Assembly (NCBI GenBank): GCA_973895155.1
Contig: OZ316895.1
Coordinates: 15,686,001 to 15,750,000, forward strand
Source of the DNA: Marsupella aquatica
Taxonomy: Eukaryota > Marchantiophyta
Length of the DNA stretch: 64,000 nucleotides
Direction of reading: 5' to 3'
The translations under genes and the position numbers were made by a program. The first letter of the stretch is position 1. Every line of letters begins with the position of its first letter. Below, piece after piece: positions 35,645-47,990 of the stretch. Below the pieces are notes generated by a model that had not been told where the DNA came from, did not search any database, and worked only from the letters and a program-made list of their open reading frames with translations.

Positions 35645-36615
35645 ACTGAGTGCGTCCGTGTTGTCCTCTGAGTGCGTCCTTTTTGTAGTCTGTGTGCCCG
35701 TTTTTGTACTTAGTACATATTGATTTGTTTCCTCAAAAGTAGATAACTTTGTGGGCCATGGCCCATGGGAATTGTGCATTCCACAAATGTGTGGGCTAGC
35801 CAAAGAATTGCAACTTGCAAGTCAAATCAGGGAAAATATTGTCATCATGAACGTGTCATTGAGTGCACCCTTTTTGTCCGGGTAGATTGATTTCTTTCCG
35901 CAAATGTAGATAACTATGTGGGCCATAGGTTGCTTTTGCCTTTGGAACCCTATCTGCACGTTTGGGGTTTTTCCTGGGGTTTTTGTTCTTTTGCATTGTG
36001 ATGTATTTGCCATGGAGTTGTGCATTCCACAAAAATGTTGAAGGGAGGTAAAGAATTGCGAGTGAGGTGAGAAAATATTGTCATTGTCAATGTATCATTG
36101 CGTGCACCCTTTTTGTATTGTGAGTGCGCCTTTTTTGTACTCAGTAGATGATTTGTTTCCACAAAAGTACATAACTATGCGGGCCATCGAGTTATGCATT
36201 CCACAGAAATGTTTGGGCTAGCCACAGATTTGCAAGTGAAATCAATTAAATATTGTCATGATGAACGTGTCATCAAGTGCACCCTTTTTATATTCTCAGT
36301 GTGCGGGTAGATTGATTTGTTTCCGAAAAAGTACATAGCTATTTGGGCCATGGAGTTGTGCATTCCACAAAAATGCTGAAGGGAGGTAAAGAATTGCGAG
36401 TGAGGTGAGAAAATATTGTCATTGTCAATGTATCATTGCGTCAATTTCTGTATTGTGAGAACGCCCTCTTTGTACTCAGTAGATGATTTGTTTCCACAAA
36501 AGTACATAACTATGCGGGCCATCGAGTTGTGCATTCCACAGAAATGTTTGGGAGAGGCAAAGAATTGCAAGTGAAGTAATCTTGAAAATATTGTCATTGT
36601 AAATGTATCATTGAG
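35645..36615 (+). repeat. Satellite-like tandem array, about five monomers of 160-230 bp
   Basis: Each monomer runs through GAGTGCACCCTTTTTGTA, TTGATTTGTTTCC-CAAAAGTA, ATAACTATG-GGGCCAT, TTGTGCATTCCACA-AAATG, AAAGAATTGC, and AAATATTGTCAT...GTATCATTG. Units start near 35653, 35865, 36092, 36277 and 36438. The segments around 36041-36100 and 36375-36435 are nearly identical over about 60 bp, so a two-monomer higher-order unit of about 335 bp is present. There is no coding frame. Confidence 0.85.
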
Positions 36616-39340
36616 ATTTTCTACTCTTTTCTTTACTTTCTTCTCTTCTTTCGTTTCTTTTATTGTGGGCAGGCAGGTGAGGCAAGAGGGGTGTCTGAGT
36701 GGGTCTGACCTCGGATCTGAGAATGCAAAAAGTCGCTGAACTCCAAGTAGGGGGGAATTAACAGGTAATCAAAAGTAGCCATTCTATTACCCAAGGAAAA
36801 TACTCCATACAGAAAGAACGGAGAAGAGAAGAAAAAAACTGTACCCCTCTCAATCCCACAAACATCCTTAAAGCACGTCTCCCCAAAACAACCTCCCCTC
36901 GCCCCAAAACCACCTCCAATATGTATGCCTTGCTTCCAGACTTATGTGGCAAGAGCCCATTGCCCGTGTATTGCACAATTGTCATTACAGTAGTTTCATT
37001 GTTGCGGTCATTACATTGTTGGAATCAATTTATCATTGTGGCCATTTTACTCTTGCAAGCATTGTGTCATTGGTCAATGATGTTCTTGCAAAAGAATTTA
37101 GTATTTAGTGTCAATATCACTTGGAAATTCTTCCTAGAGAAAGAATAGAAAAATAAGAATTTTGTTCCCCTCTAGTTCTGTTCACTCTTAGATACATAAT
37201 TTCTTTTCAACTCAACACTCTAATGCGTGTAGCTCACTTTGTATCATTTTCTTTTTGTGAATGGAGCAATTATATGTCGATATAATGTGGGCTTACTTAG
37301 AGTACGTCTAAAATTTACGTCAAGTTAATGCACTCTAGCTGTACACCAAATCATAAACCAATTCACTATATTTATGAAGGGCATGTGTCTTGGTTCATGT
37401 TCTGGCTGTACAAGTGACGTAGATCTAACGCGTGGAAGAACTTAGATTTTCATTTCAGACCCACCAACCTTGATAACCACATGTCAACTCAACAGTCAAC
37501 TTTAAATGAACTTGAGATTGGAATCTTTTTATGGATGTTAGACATGGGTCTAGGTGTGGGTGGAGGCCCATCTATGTCTCAAGCTATGATTTGCTCTTAT
37601 TATGCTTTTCACCAGATCATGGCTAGGAAAATGTAAGGTTTAAATCAAAAGTTACTTCCAAAAGTGCATTTCGTACAATGAGGGGAAAAAGGGATTATAT
37701 TATAGTGTTTAGATAGAGTCTCTCCATACATACCCGAAATCAAAGAGCCCAATACAATTTGATGTGGGGCACACATGGGTGCCCCTTGAGTTCCCCTAAT
37801 ACCCATTTCACCCCACCATGATGGGCACTTGGCAAGCCAGCATCAATTCCCAAAGTGCCTTGGGACTTGAGTCTGGCTGCTCCATCATCTCTCTCAAGGC
37901 CAGGGTGATTGACCTCTTCTTTCTACCTTTTCCAGATATAATGGACTACTTCTGATTTTAATCCATTGTCACAATCAGTTCGTGCCTTTTCCATTTCATA
38001 AACAAATGATCTCCCATAAGAGTCGCAAACAATTCAACAGCAATACCACCTAGCATGGGGACCTCTACATGCAAAAGTTGAGTGTCACATTATGGAGGTC
38101 CGAGAAAGTGGGAATGCACTCTAGTCGCTCGATGAAATGGCCCACTGTTTATTGCAAGGGTAACTTTTGACTGTGCATCCAAAACCTCCTGCCGCATTTC
38201 CAGCTCCATCTTACTATAAAAGCGCAAACTAAGTCTACTCTTAAGGGCCTAGGGTCTAGAGTGAAGTCTCTGGACTGTAATCCTTAATTCACACAAAAGT
38301 GATCATCAGTGTCAATAAAAAAAAATTAAATGAGGATAGACAACTGAAATGACGGTGGACAAAAACAATAATTGACTGAAATAGCATGAAATATTATTAT
38401 GCAAACTCATTTTCTCTCATATATATCTATTTATGTTCAAGGAACAGGAAATGGGGCTAGTATCTCCTACTGTGGAGAGTAAACTCATGTAATAGGGATC
38501 TTCTCATTCTCCTACTGTGGAGAGATCCAAATGCCCAAGGGTTAGTGCCATAAGGAGTTCTGCAAAAATCTGGGAACCCAAATTGAAGTGTCAATTGAGT
38601 TGAGTCCAGGCTGAGTGAGCACAGATGGCACCAAATGCCGAGCTCCATTGACTCAAAGTTCATTTCTTGAAATTGTTGTCTCGCTTATGGACACTTTGTC
38701 CCTGGGAATCAATGTACGGTTACAATATTTTAAGAAATGTGAGCTAACTGCATTGCTAAATTAGTTTTTTGCATTCAAGTTGATCACATTTTAGGTGATT
38801 TGTCTGGTGGTACAAACTGTCAATGAAGAGCCCCAGACCTAAGGTTCAGGCTTGTGCCACCTTATGTTCCCTAGTAGGTGAGTTTGTTGTTCGAGTGCCC
38901 CACCAAAAATTAGGATAGCATACAATAACAACGTTTATTATACTTAAAGATAGCTTTTGCATGGTCCGCTGACCTAGGCCAGAAGAAAGGAATCTTGAAT
39001 ATGGGCTTTGCAATAATACAACTATGTTACATATGAGGCATGTGTCTAAGTGAGTGGACTATTTCACAATAGCGTTCCTCTTAGACTTTCATCTTGGGAT
39101 CCAACATCAGACAAACATGACACTTTCTTTATTCTTTAATTCTTTATTGGACATGTGGGGCTACAATAGCCCCGAAGATTAAAGATGAATAATCATTTCA
39201 GGAATCTAGATTTTCCATGCAATCTAATCAGAAAGATCTTGAAATTGAAACTCCTGTTGAATAGACTGTTTGGTCTATAAGACTCCCATAGACCACATTC
39301 ACCAAAAAGTGTTCTGGTGGGACAGAGGGGACTAACACAG
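36616..39340. other. Spacer, no recognised gene
   Basis: No protein family is seen. At 38160-38300 sequence resembles, inverted, the region near 1250-1360. CTCCTACTGTGGAGAG is duplicated at about 38465 and 38511. An ORF at 36921-37148 is hydrophobic and lacks any motif. Confidence 0.4.
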
Positions 39341-39349
39341 TCAATACCA

Positions 39350-40400
39350 AGTACTGGGCCCTGCACAAACGGACCACATAGGGCAGAAGACACCACATTG
39401 CACCAGAGTGCCTGGGGAGGGAAAGGTATGCAACCCAAGATTCTATCATTTGTATTTCTCCCACTGTTGAACTCAGCTAAAATCCCCTCAATAGGAGCCT
39501 GCCACTACTCATAAAGGTGAGCCTGATGTCCAGCCTTCTCAACCATCTCAGTGAGGAGCAAAGACCAACTCAGATATTAGGTAAGACTCGCCTGACTGCT
39601 TGTTACTTGAATGTAAATAGAGGTGAGAGCAAAAAGAGCAGAAGCGACCACACAATACCAAAGTGCCTGGGGAGAGAAAGGCTTGAGCAACTCCATATTC
39701 TTTCATTTCTTTCTCTCCCATCATTGCACCCAACTAGAAGCCCCTGGGGAGAGAATGGCTTGAGCAACTCCATATTCTTTCATTTCTTTCTCTCCCATCA
39801 TTGCACCCAACTATAAGCCCCTCAATAGTAGGCCCCCACGACTCATAATGCGGGTGACCTTGCTGTCTAACCTTCTCACTCATCTCAGTGAGGAGAGAAG
39901 ATCAACCCAAATAGATAAGACTAGCCTGATTGCTTGTTAATTACATGTAAATAGAGGTGAGAGCACATAGAGCAGAAGCAACCACACAATACCAATGGGC
40001 CTGGGGAGTGAAAGGCTAGCAGTAACCCCAAATTCTATCATCTCCTTCTCTCTCATCATTGCACCCAACCAAAACCCTCTCATTATTAGCCCCCCACTAC
40101 TCAGGATGCGGATGACCAAGCTGTCTAACCTTCCCAACCATCTCAGTGAGGAGCAAAGATCAACCCAAACAGAGTAAGACTAGCCTGATTGCTTGTTACT
40201 TAATTGAATGTAAATAGAGGTGAGAGCACAGAGAGCAAAAGCAACCACACTTTACCAAAGCGCCTGGGAAGAGAAGGGCCAGCTGCAGTCCCAAATCCTA
40301 TCTCACATCATCGCACCCAACCATAACCCCGTCAATAGTAGCCCCCCTCTACTCATGACACGGGTGCGCACTATCTCACTTTGAAGCAAAGGTATGACTC
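39350..40400 (+). repeat. Tandem array of about 258-bp units, four degenerate copies
   Basis: Landmarks recur in order: GCCTGGGGAG-GAAAGG, TTCTATCATTT...TCTCC, ATCATTGCACCCAACTA, ACTACTCA, CATCTCAGTGAGGAG, AAGACT-GCCTGA-TGCTTGTTA, TGTAAATAGAGGTGAGAGCA. CATCTCAGTGAGGAG is found at about 39544, 39881 and 40139, and degenerate near 40372. The second unit contains an extra 79-bp internal duplication (GGGGAGAGAA-GGCTTGAGCAACTCC, near 39670 and 39748). Open frames in it are by-products. Confidence 0.85.
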
Positions 40401-41999
40401 GCCTGCCCACCCATTCTATACACATAAATGGAAATGAGGAGAAAAAAGGCATTTAGTCAATTATTCACATTCAAATATTTTCCAGTGACTTGTCCCCAAT
40501 CTCTCCTTGTTTTCCTCACACACGATACTTTACTTATATCCCCAGCGTAACATTTTAGATAGGAGACTTTGAGAGTAAACTTGAATCATGATTATATATT
40601 TACATACCATCACTGCTATCTAATTATATAATTGTTTAGGTTCCCTCCAGACTTTAGGACACATGCGACAAGAAGTGGTGCTCATTTACCTACTCCTCAA
40701 CAACAGAGATTATGCATTGAGCTTACCGTGGTTCAAGATGACAGGCAGATCTTAGCCAATGTTCTGAGGCCAACCATTTGCCCCTGAAGATCGGGATGAT
40801 AATGGCATAGATGGGGGCAGTAATGGCATAGGTTATTATGACCAAAATGATGAATTATGCAGCACAAACATTATCAAATAGGTTTCTCCCCTTTGCCTAT
40901 TTTCATCAGCACTTTGATGGGCACCTTGTACAAATATTTCATAACACTCACGATGAGACATGTACATGGGACCACTTTAATGAGCAAATTTTATAGGACA
41001 ACCATTATTTGTCTTGATAATATAGTCAGCAAATTTCATGGTACCATTAATATTTGTTTTAGACAGTACACTTTAATCAGCAAAATTTCATGTGATCATC
41101 ACCATTTGTGTTCCACAGTACACTTTAATCAACAAATGTCAATCATGTTAAACACGTGCACAATCGAGCAGTACTCCATTCTAGATTTTTTTCCTTTTGC
41201 GTACTTCTCTTGAATAGGAGAATATTTCTCATCTGAATTGGTTGCCCTTTGAAGTTGTTTTTTGGATAAATACGTCTATTGCATTCACTCTGTACTTTGT
41301 CTCAAACTTTTTGTACGCAAAGTTACCATGCTTTATCTCCATTGCTCTTTCTCACCGACTTCATCACCCCCCCCCCCCCCCCCCCCTTGCAAACAAGAGC
41401 CCACCACAAGCTCGAAAGAAGGAAGTTCAATTTCCATAAATCACAAAACCCAGTATTTCAGCTAGAAACTATAAGTTTCGAACTTGTGAAACACAAAACC
41501 CAGTTATAAGTTTCGAACTTCTGAAACAGCAACTCCATGTATTTCAGACAATGTACAAGCCTTCTTAAGCATACTGTACAATGACATTAATGGTCTGTTT
41601 CAACTAGAGCTTACATGTAGTTCTCCTTGAGACGTACTCTTTAATAGCATGTACATTTCCCTGGGAATTTTCGTCATTTTTCTAACTTTCGGCTCTCACT
41701 ACCACTTCACAACCTTGCTGACGATCGTGCTGATTTGATGGTTCAAAACGTGGAATCATAACGTAGAATCATGGTGGATAACCGGATTGCAAGAATACTT
41801 TATCCTGTGAGCAATCTCCGGAAATGATCCGTTTGAATTGGCTGAAATGGACGGCAGAACGATGGAGCACCTGAGAACCCCCTCCGCATCCTACAACTTC
41901 ACAGCTCCAAAAGGTACCCTAAACCCTAAACTGTCCTGTGTATACACAATAAACATGTGGGAAGAGATGTGAACAACGCTTCCACTTGAAGCAAGAGAA
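40401..41999. other. Spacer downstream of the MAM33 gene
   Basis: No gene is seen. A 20-C run lies at 41367-41386. A small direct duplication (CACAAAACCCAGT...ATAAGTTTCGAACTT) is at about 41445-41525. The part next to 41999 is presumably the 3' UTR of the MAM33 gene. Confidence 0.45.
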
Positions 42000-44802
42000 T
42001 CAGTCATCACTGGGACTGCTGGGAGAGGAATCCGCTTCTAGGAATCTGGTCATTTTTTTGAAAGCGGCTGCTGACTTTAATAGCCTTTTGCTCTCCAAGT
42101 GCTTCTGAATGTAACCAGCAAGATCAGCATTCAGCCCTCTGTCGTAGAGAAATATTTGGAAGTTATTCACCAACTCGTCCTTGCCATTCCTGCATCAAGA
42201 GGCGAGGACCACTTAAGATTCAAGCCCCATGCCTCATCCCTAAGTTCCCAGGCGAACTACGTCAATCTGAATGTACCCGCTTCACAGACAGACTTCAGAT
42301 AACATCAATGGCAGCAAGAAAACATTAATGGACGATGCCTACCAAGACATCCTTAGATAAATCATATTCACCTATGCATATGAAAACTTTAGTTTCGTAC
42401 TGTGAGGTTAGATAACTGTGAGAATTATCAATCTAAACCCTCAAAATCTGATGAAATTCAGACGACAGTGGAGACTCATACGAAGAAATTCAACCAAATA
42501 TCAAATGTACTTCATAAGGATTGACCCCTCAGAAGCGCGGATAGTATTTAATCATTGCCTCCACGATGTGTAACAAAGAGACGAGGTGACTTCATTTCAT
42601 GTATTCCTCGTTTCATTTCAGTACTGCAAAATACCAAAAGATAAGACGAACACCTATACCTACCGGTGGGATCTAAAATGTATCAACCAACAGAAGACTC
42701 ATACGAAGAAATTCAACCAATATCGAGTATGCTTCATCAGGTTTGAACCCTCAGAAGCGCGGATAGGATGTAATCATCGTCTTCAGTCTCTCGAACCATC
42801 CTACATACGAGATTCGGCCAAGAGAGGACAACATAAGCTAAAGGACATCTCCGCGTCCGAGTAGCAAAGTATTCATCTCTCCTGAGCACACGCCCCTACC
42901 GTTCACTACCATCCTTCGCGTCAATGCCTTACTGTGTCATCCCAGGCATTGCTGATATTCACTAAAGCGCCGTTGGTTTGATTTTCGTACAATCCGTCTG
43001 TCAACGCTTTTCGAAACGTATACAAGAGTGACCCCAAGCCTATCTCAGTTAATACATCGTCTGAACAGCGGTGTCAACTCGTTTTTTTTAAACGAAACGT
43101 CTTCAACTGTTGACTCCCCTTTTAAAATATAAGCCATTAGCTATGATTCATTGAGCCATCGTAAACCGTTCTGTAAATGACTCGGAAACTAACGAATGGC
43201 AGACTGAGAAAACGATTACTAATTACCACGGAATGCGACATCAATAGGATTGGGTGACAACTCAAACGAAGAAATTCAACCAATCTGATGATATCTCCAT
43301 CAGGTTTGACCCATCAGAAGCGCGGATACAATTTAATCATTGCCTTCACAGTCTATCCTCCAGACATGAAAGATGCAGGTCGGTACAGGGCGAGGGAATG
43401 CTCTGGTCAAATTTAACCAAAAAACAGGCATTTGTAGAGTGAACTTCAATCATCCTATGGCCATACATTCGGTACCACACACAGAACAATAACAAAATCT
43501 TGTACACCTACTTCGAAATGTAGGTGGAAGAGGCTTACGAGAAGTATGGGCGGTATACTGTCTGTTCCTTGTCTTCATATTGTAGATCAACTTGGTGAAT
43601 GGCAAAACCATCCCGGTAACACTCGCATCTGATTTCGAGAGTGGGAGATACGCCACCTTTCGTGATCGAAATCGTCAGCTGCAACATCTTCGTTCGACTC
43701 TCCGGGTCTTCACCGACTTCCGGCTTGCGCTGATAATTTTTTCTCACTAGTTGCAGAACACAAGACATAGTGATGTCTTCCAACCCATATATTCTAGTCA
43801 ACGTCATCTCCATCTCTCCAGGTTCGTCCTTCACAATTGTGAACGGTTTGGGTGGTTTCCTCTGTGTGATGTTCTGCAAAACACTTCGACACGAAGTGTA
43901 TGTCAAACATTTATCGTACGATAAGGTTTCCAGACACTCTGGAAATAGCTCTAGACATGACAGAAAGCGGGTGACATTCTGCATGAGGTACAGCGGAAGC
44001 AGATGTGCCCAATGGGAAGCACATAACCAAGAAAAGCCATATTGTCTCGCAAGGCTTGCTCAAAAGGAAAGAAAAAAAGGTCTAGGATTGGCGAATCAGG
44101 GAGGATTAATCACAACTGACCAAGATGTCGAGATCCTTCTGGCAACAATAGGCATGAACAAGCTTACGCTGCCTAAGTGCAAAGCAAGCATCACTTTGTA
44201 ATATGCGCACTTTAAAATTAGGTTCTAGAAGAAAGTCATCCACTGGACCTCAGTACAGTGCACACTCAGACACCACACTCGGACAAACCGAGGAATAATC
44301 CCAAAAGAAACGATGTCCGGACACATAATAATCTTCAGCATCACAAAAATCCAGCAATAGAACAATGCAGAAGAAAATTCGCCTACATCAGCTTACAGAT
44401 ACAAGGCAGAACTTGGCAGGGAATACCGTAACTCACCAGCAATCGCTTCGTACAGTCTTCGACTTCGCAGCGGAACACGTGCAGGAGACCCTCGTCTCCT
44501 TCGTGCAAGCCAATGTCTACACCTTTTACTGCACAAGAGGCAAAATGTGACTTCTGGACACGCGACGGATACAGAAAACAATCCCCGGTTGCTGCTGCTG
44601 CTGTGGGTCCATTCCACGCGAGTGCTGAAGTCTTCGAGCTCCATCTCCTCGCCTGTTGTGGCAGCACGACCTCGTCACCCAATGGCTGAGATATCACCGG
44701 CAACCACACTCGAGAACCACTGGCTATTCCACGATTCCCCCGTCCAAAAGCCCGACTGGAAGCTTTCCACCACAACAACAAAGCCGAACTCCTCCTCCTC
44801 AT
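42000..44802 (-). CDS. Mitochondrial p32/MAM33-family protein (3 exons)
   Basis: Exons are 44802-44437, 43873-43539 and 42189-42000, with introns GTGAGT...TGCAG (phase 0) and GTAAGC...TGCAG (phase 2). The product has 296 residues. The N-terminus (MRRRSSALLLWWKASSRAFGR) is rich in Arg/Ser and hydrophobic residues without acidic ones, as in a mitochondrial presequence. The family helix GLLHVFRCEVEDCTKRLL is followed by FTIVKDEPGEMEMTLTRIYG (the PF-xxDxPG-xxxxLxRxY signature), a beta-rich core (LQLTISITKG, LEIRCECYRDG), YRPYFS, and the C-terminal helices DELVNNFQIFLYDRGL...LESKRLL...MTRFLEA. p32/MAM33 proteins form acidic trimers in the mitochondrial matrix and support oxidative phosphorylation and mitoribosome function. 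The internal acidic loop is shorter than in the human protein. The start at ATG 44802 is the first in frame. Confidence 0.9.
42473..42566 (+). repeat. Intronic repeat R1 (of three)
   Basis: About 95 bp in intron 2 of the MAM33 gene: GACTCATACGAAGAAATTCA, ATTGACCCCTCAGAAGCGCG and TTTAATCATTGCCT. Two further direct copies lie at 42695-42790 and 43257-43352. No terminal inverted repeats are visible. Confidence 0.85.
42695..42790 (+). repeat. Intronic repeat R2 (of three)
   Basis: Same family as R1: GACTCATACGAAGAAATTCA, CATCAGGTTTGAACCCTCAG, AAGCGCGGATAGGATGTAAT. It lies 222 bp from R1 in the same orientation. Confidence 0.85.
43257..43352 (+). repeat. Intronic repeat R3 (of three)
   Basis: Same family: CAAACGAAGAAATTCAACCA, CATCAGGTTTGACCCATCAG, AAGCGCGGATACAATTTAAT. 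It lies 562 bp from R2 and shares CATCAGGTTTGA with R2 but not with R1. Confidence 0.85.
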
Positions 44803-44983
44803 AGTTTCCACATCCCTCGGCCTCAAGATTTGTAGCGTAGGTCACCCGACGAGATGGCTGGCAATGTTATCGAGAAACTCCAGAATCACGGATGCAATTC
44901 TGTTCGACATGCATGGCTCTCTCCTATGGCCGCCCCGCCGTCTCTAATGTGTAATGCGTCTAATTGGCAGAGTGGCCGTGAAG

Positions 44984-45051
44984 TTAGGGTTTGTAGACCA
45001 CATCCAACATTTCTGTTAGGGTTTACTCTTGGGGTTCTTTAGTTAGGGTTT
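44984..45051 (-). promoter_or_regulatory. Three telo-box motifs upstream of the MAM33 gene
   Basis: AAACCCTAA on the minus strand occurs at 44992-44984, 45024-45016 and 45051-45043, that is 180-250 bp before the start codon. Telo boxes (AAACCCTAA) are known in plant promoters of translation and growth-related genes. Their number and place suggest a promoter role; a relic of interstitial telomere repeat is the alternative. Confidence 0.6.
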
Positions 45052-46859
45052 CAAATCACCCCCACAAGGTTTAATGAGGGTGATGGTCACCAAATGTCAT
45101 TTAGATCGTCACCGGCAATTAGTTTGTGGACCCGTGTTTTACACCTTTGTCATTAAACTTATATATGTTCTTTGGCAAAGGTAGTTGGAACTCATTTTAA
45201 ACTTCTTGCTTAAGCATTACCTTTGTGTCACCTTTGATGTCAACCAAGTAAACCTGGTTCGTACTTCATTATGCAGGTCTTGATGTCATCTGGTGGGTTT
45301 TCTTCATTATGGAGGCCTTGATGTCATCTGGTGGATTTTCAAGCCAAACATTTTTACAAACCCCCATTAGGGGTCCTTTCCAAATTCCAGCCTCCACAGC
45401 ACACCACATCATCATGGCACAGAACGCTGCAAACACAAAGAGACTTTTTTTTGGATAAAATTAACTTCTACATTCGTGACAACTTTTCTGTAAAAACTGG
45501 GACGCCATGCCATAAAAGAGAATATAAAACAAACTGACATGCAAATCAAAAAACATAAAGATTGAGATAAAATTACTCCCAATAACGGTTTTATTTACAT
45601 TTTGATTTTATTCAAAACATTAAAAAAAATTATTCTCTAAAGAAAAAAATTCAAAAATGGACAAGTCAATGTTTGACACTTGAAACAGTTGCCAAACTTA
45701 CCAAGGCAACCATAACTAACATCAATCACAAAACTAGCTGCAATGTGAACTAGTGTTTAATGTGTTGGTAGCATAATTGTCCACTTCAGCAATTGAAAGT
45801 ACTCACTTTTCAATTCCTACACGCAAAGAGACGAAGAGAAAGAAGTAGCCGGTGTCATCAAATCACTAACTTTGTAGAATTGTTTGAGAAAAAAAGTTTC
45901 ATGGAAACAAATCTCCAATTGTAGAATTTGGAACCAATCGAAAGCTAGAGAAATTTAGAAACTCATGAGCACTTTAGTACTTGATAGAATCTCCCAATGT
46001 CACATTAATTGGAATTCTAAAACTCATAATCTCCTTAGTATTCCATAAAATATGTCAATTTTAGGTTCATTCTCATGGAATGGATCAAGGGATTGTGCAA
46101 CAGAGATTTATATTCACGCTATAGATTATGAAATCATGGGTAAAATTGGGGGTAAAATCTATTTTTCAAATTACTTACTCAATTCTTACCAAATGGTGAC
46201 AATCCTGAGCTCATTAGGACCGTCTCTTCAAGATCTTTAATAGCCAACGAGATGAACACGGTCAAGCTCATGAATTGGCTTGACAACCAAGAGGCTTAAT
46301 TGACCATGCTTTTGTGTTAGGCCATTGTTGGCGGTTGAATCATAAAATCCAAAGCTATAATACAAGGTTGCATCTTTTTATAGCATGGTCGTCATTCAAA
46401 ATTTGTAGTGTCAAAAATTTGCACATGACAAACATAAAAAAATCTAACCAAAGAGAAGGAATCAAACAAAAATAACATTATTTTAATTTAGTGTGAATAA
46501 AAATGAAGTGCAGGGTTTCCAAGCAATAAGAGATCCAACTGGACAAAGGAAATGGGAGGGCCTTTATCAATGCACAGTTAGGGTCAATGAGATTCGCTTT
46601 ACAAACTCAATAAAAAGTGTGAGAACCATTAGTAGCCTTTCATTAAAATTTGGTTTTCTTGGCACCGTCAAATCCATCTATACCCCTTTTAATCTCAATT
46701 GCCTCTGCTCGAGCTGCCCGTAGCCTGCCCAAACCTAACCAAGATGAAAATTTCATTAAAAATTATTTATCAAAATGAAAATGAAATACCTATGATCGTC
46801 ATTTTGCACGGGTTATTGAACACCATCAGAACAACTTTACCTTGCGTTCATAGTTTTCT

Positions 46860-47035
46860 CATCTTACCATTTTTCTTCACAATGACATTTTATCTCACCC
46901 TGGACATCTTTTACTCATCTCTACATCTTCATCTTTTTTGCACCCTCACCATCTTTTCTCACCTCAACATCTTACTTTTTCTCACCTTGACATTTGTATC
47001 TCACCACAACATCTTTCCCTCACCTCGATATCAAG
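46860..47035 (+). repeat. Degenerate CTCACC-ACATCTTT array
   Basis: The motif CTCACCTCAACATCTTAC and variants (CTCACCCTGGACATCTTTTA, CTCACCTTGACATTTGT, CTCACCACAACATCTTTC) recur about every 22-30 bp. The same motif is seen at 56510-56590, ten kilobases away. No coding sense is apparent. Confidence 0.6.
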
Positions 47036-47139
47036 GTAGTGGGGGAAGAAGAATGGCTCTACAATTGGGGCATTTGAGCACACCAAAAGATAGCTAAGCA
47101 TTCCACCTAGTGAACCCTTATGGTAATAAGGTAGTGAAG

Positions 47140-47990
47140 TCAATTCTTCTTTGCCAACCTTGATAGAGGTGGGGGAAAGAGTGGTTCACTGGAAAAGAAG
47201 AGAAGGAAGGAAGAGCAAGACCTGATCAGGAAGCAGAGTGAAGAGCAGAGAAAGAAGGAGGAGACCAGGAAGAAGTTGCCCCTGATTACTCTCGAGGAAG
47301 AAGAAATTCCAACAGAGCTTGTTTAACTCGGGGCAAAGAGCACCAAGAAGAGCACAATCAAGCACATTGTGTCAACCAATTTTGCTCGAGGGGGGGAGTG
47401 GGGCAGTGTTTCAAAGGCAGAGCAAAGGCAAGTGATGAATCAAGTGAACTAAGGATGCATTTCAAAACGGAAAAGAGATTGACTCATAGTGGCTTGTAGA
47501 CAAAATTGACAATTCTATGTCCCAAGCAAGATATCACGACAAGAAGATCAGAGCTCACCTGAGAGACCTGGAGGAGTACAAAAATCTGCAACGGCCATTG
47601 CAATTCTCTAAGGATGTCTGGAACATACGCCTTCTAGCTACCAGACTGAGGTGAAGCTTAAAATAGTTAGGCTCCTCAAGGAATTCATTGAGAAGCTGGC
47701 AAAGGCCCAGAAGGCAAGAGAGGTCGGGAAATCTGATCGTGACCTGAAGGCAATGGAGCAAAAGGTGGCCCAACTCCAGCAGGTTGTGGCAAATGTCGGT
47801 GATCCGCCCAAAAAAATTCTCAAGGCAACTGAGTGCATCCAAGAGAAGCCCAACCCACAGGCTCAGTCAAGGTGCCCTCCCCCCCCCCCCCCCCACCTCA
47901 AGGCAACATTCATGAGTGTCTCCTACTCCTCCCTTCACTCCTTCCTGCTCCAATTCCTCTTTCAAGACATTTGCAATGGCCCCTAATTGT
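47140..47990 (+). pseudogene. Coiled-coil coding relic, probably of a transposon
   Basis: Three separated stretches encode Lys/Glu-rich peptides in differing frames: 47137-47325 (ending KKLPLITLEEEEIPTELV, no ATG), 47517-47653 (MSQARYHDKKIRAHLRDLEE...), and 47651-47986 (KLKIVRLLKEFIEKLAKAQK...AMEQKVAQLQQVV). Heptad-like spacing suggests a coiled coil. Frame changes and a C run at the end argue for decay. A gag or host-gene fragment are both possible; I do not recognise the family. Confidence 0.3.

Noticed and set aside
43770-44201. 143-codon plus-strand ORF opposite the MAM33 gene
   Set aside because: It is antisense to conserved exon 2 and to intron 1, with no recognised domain.
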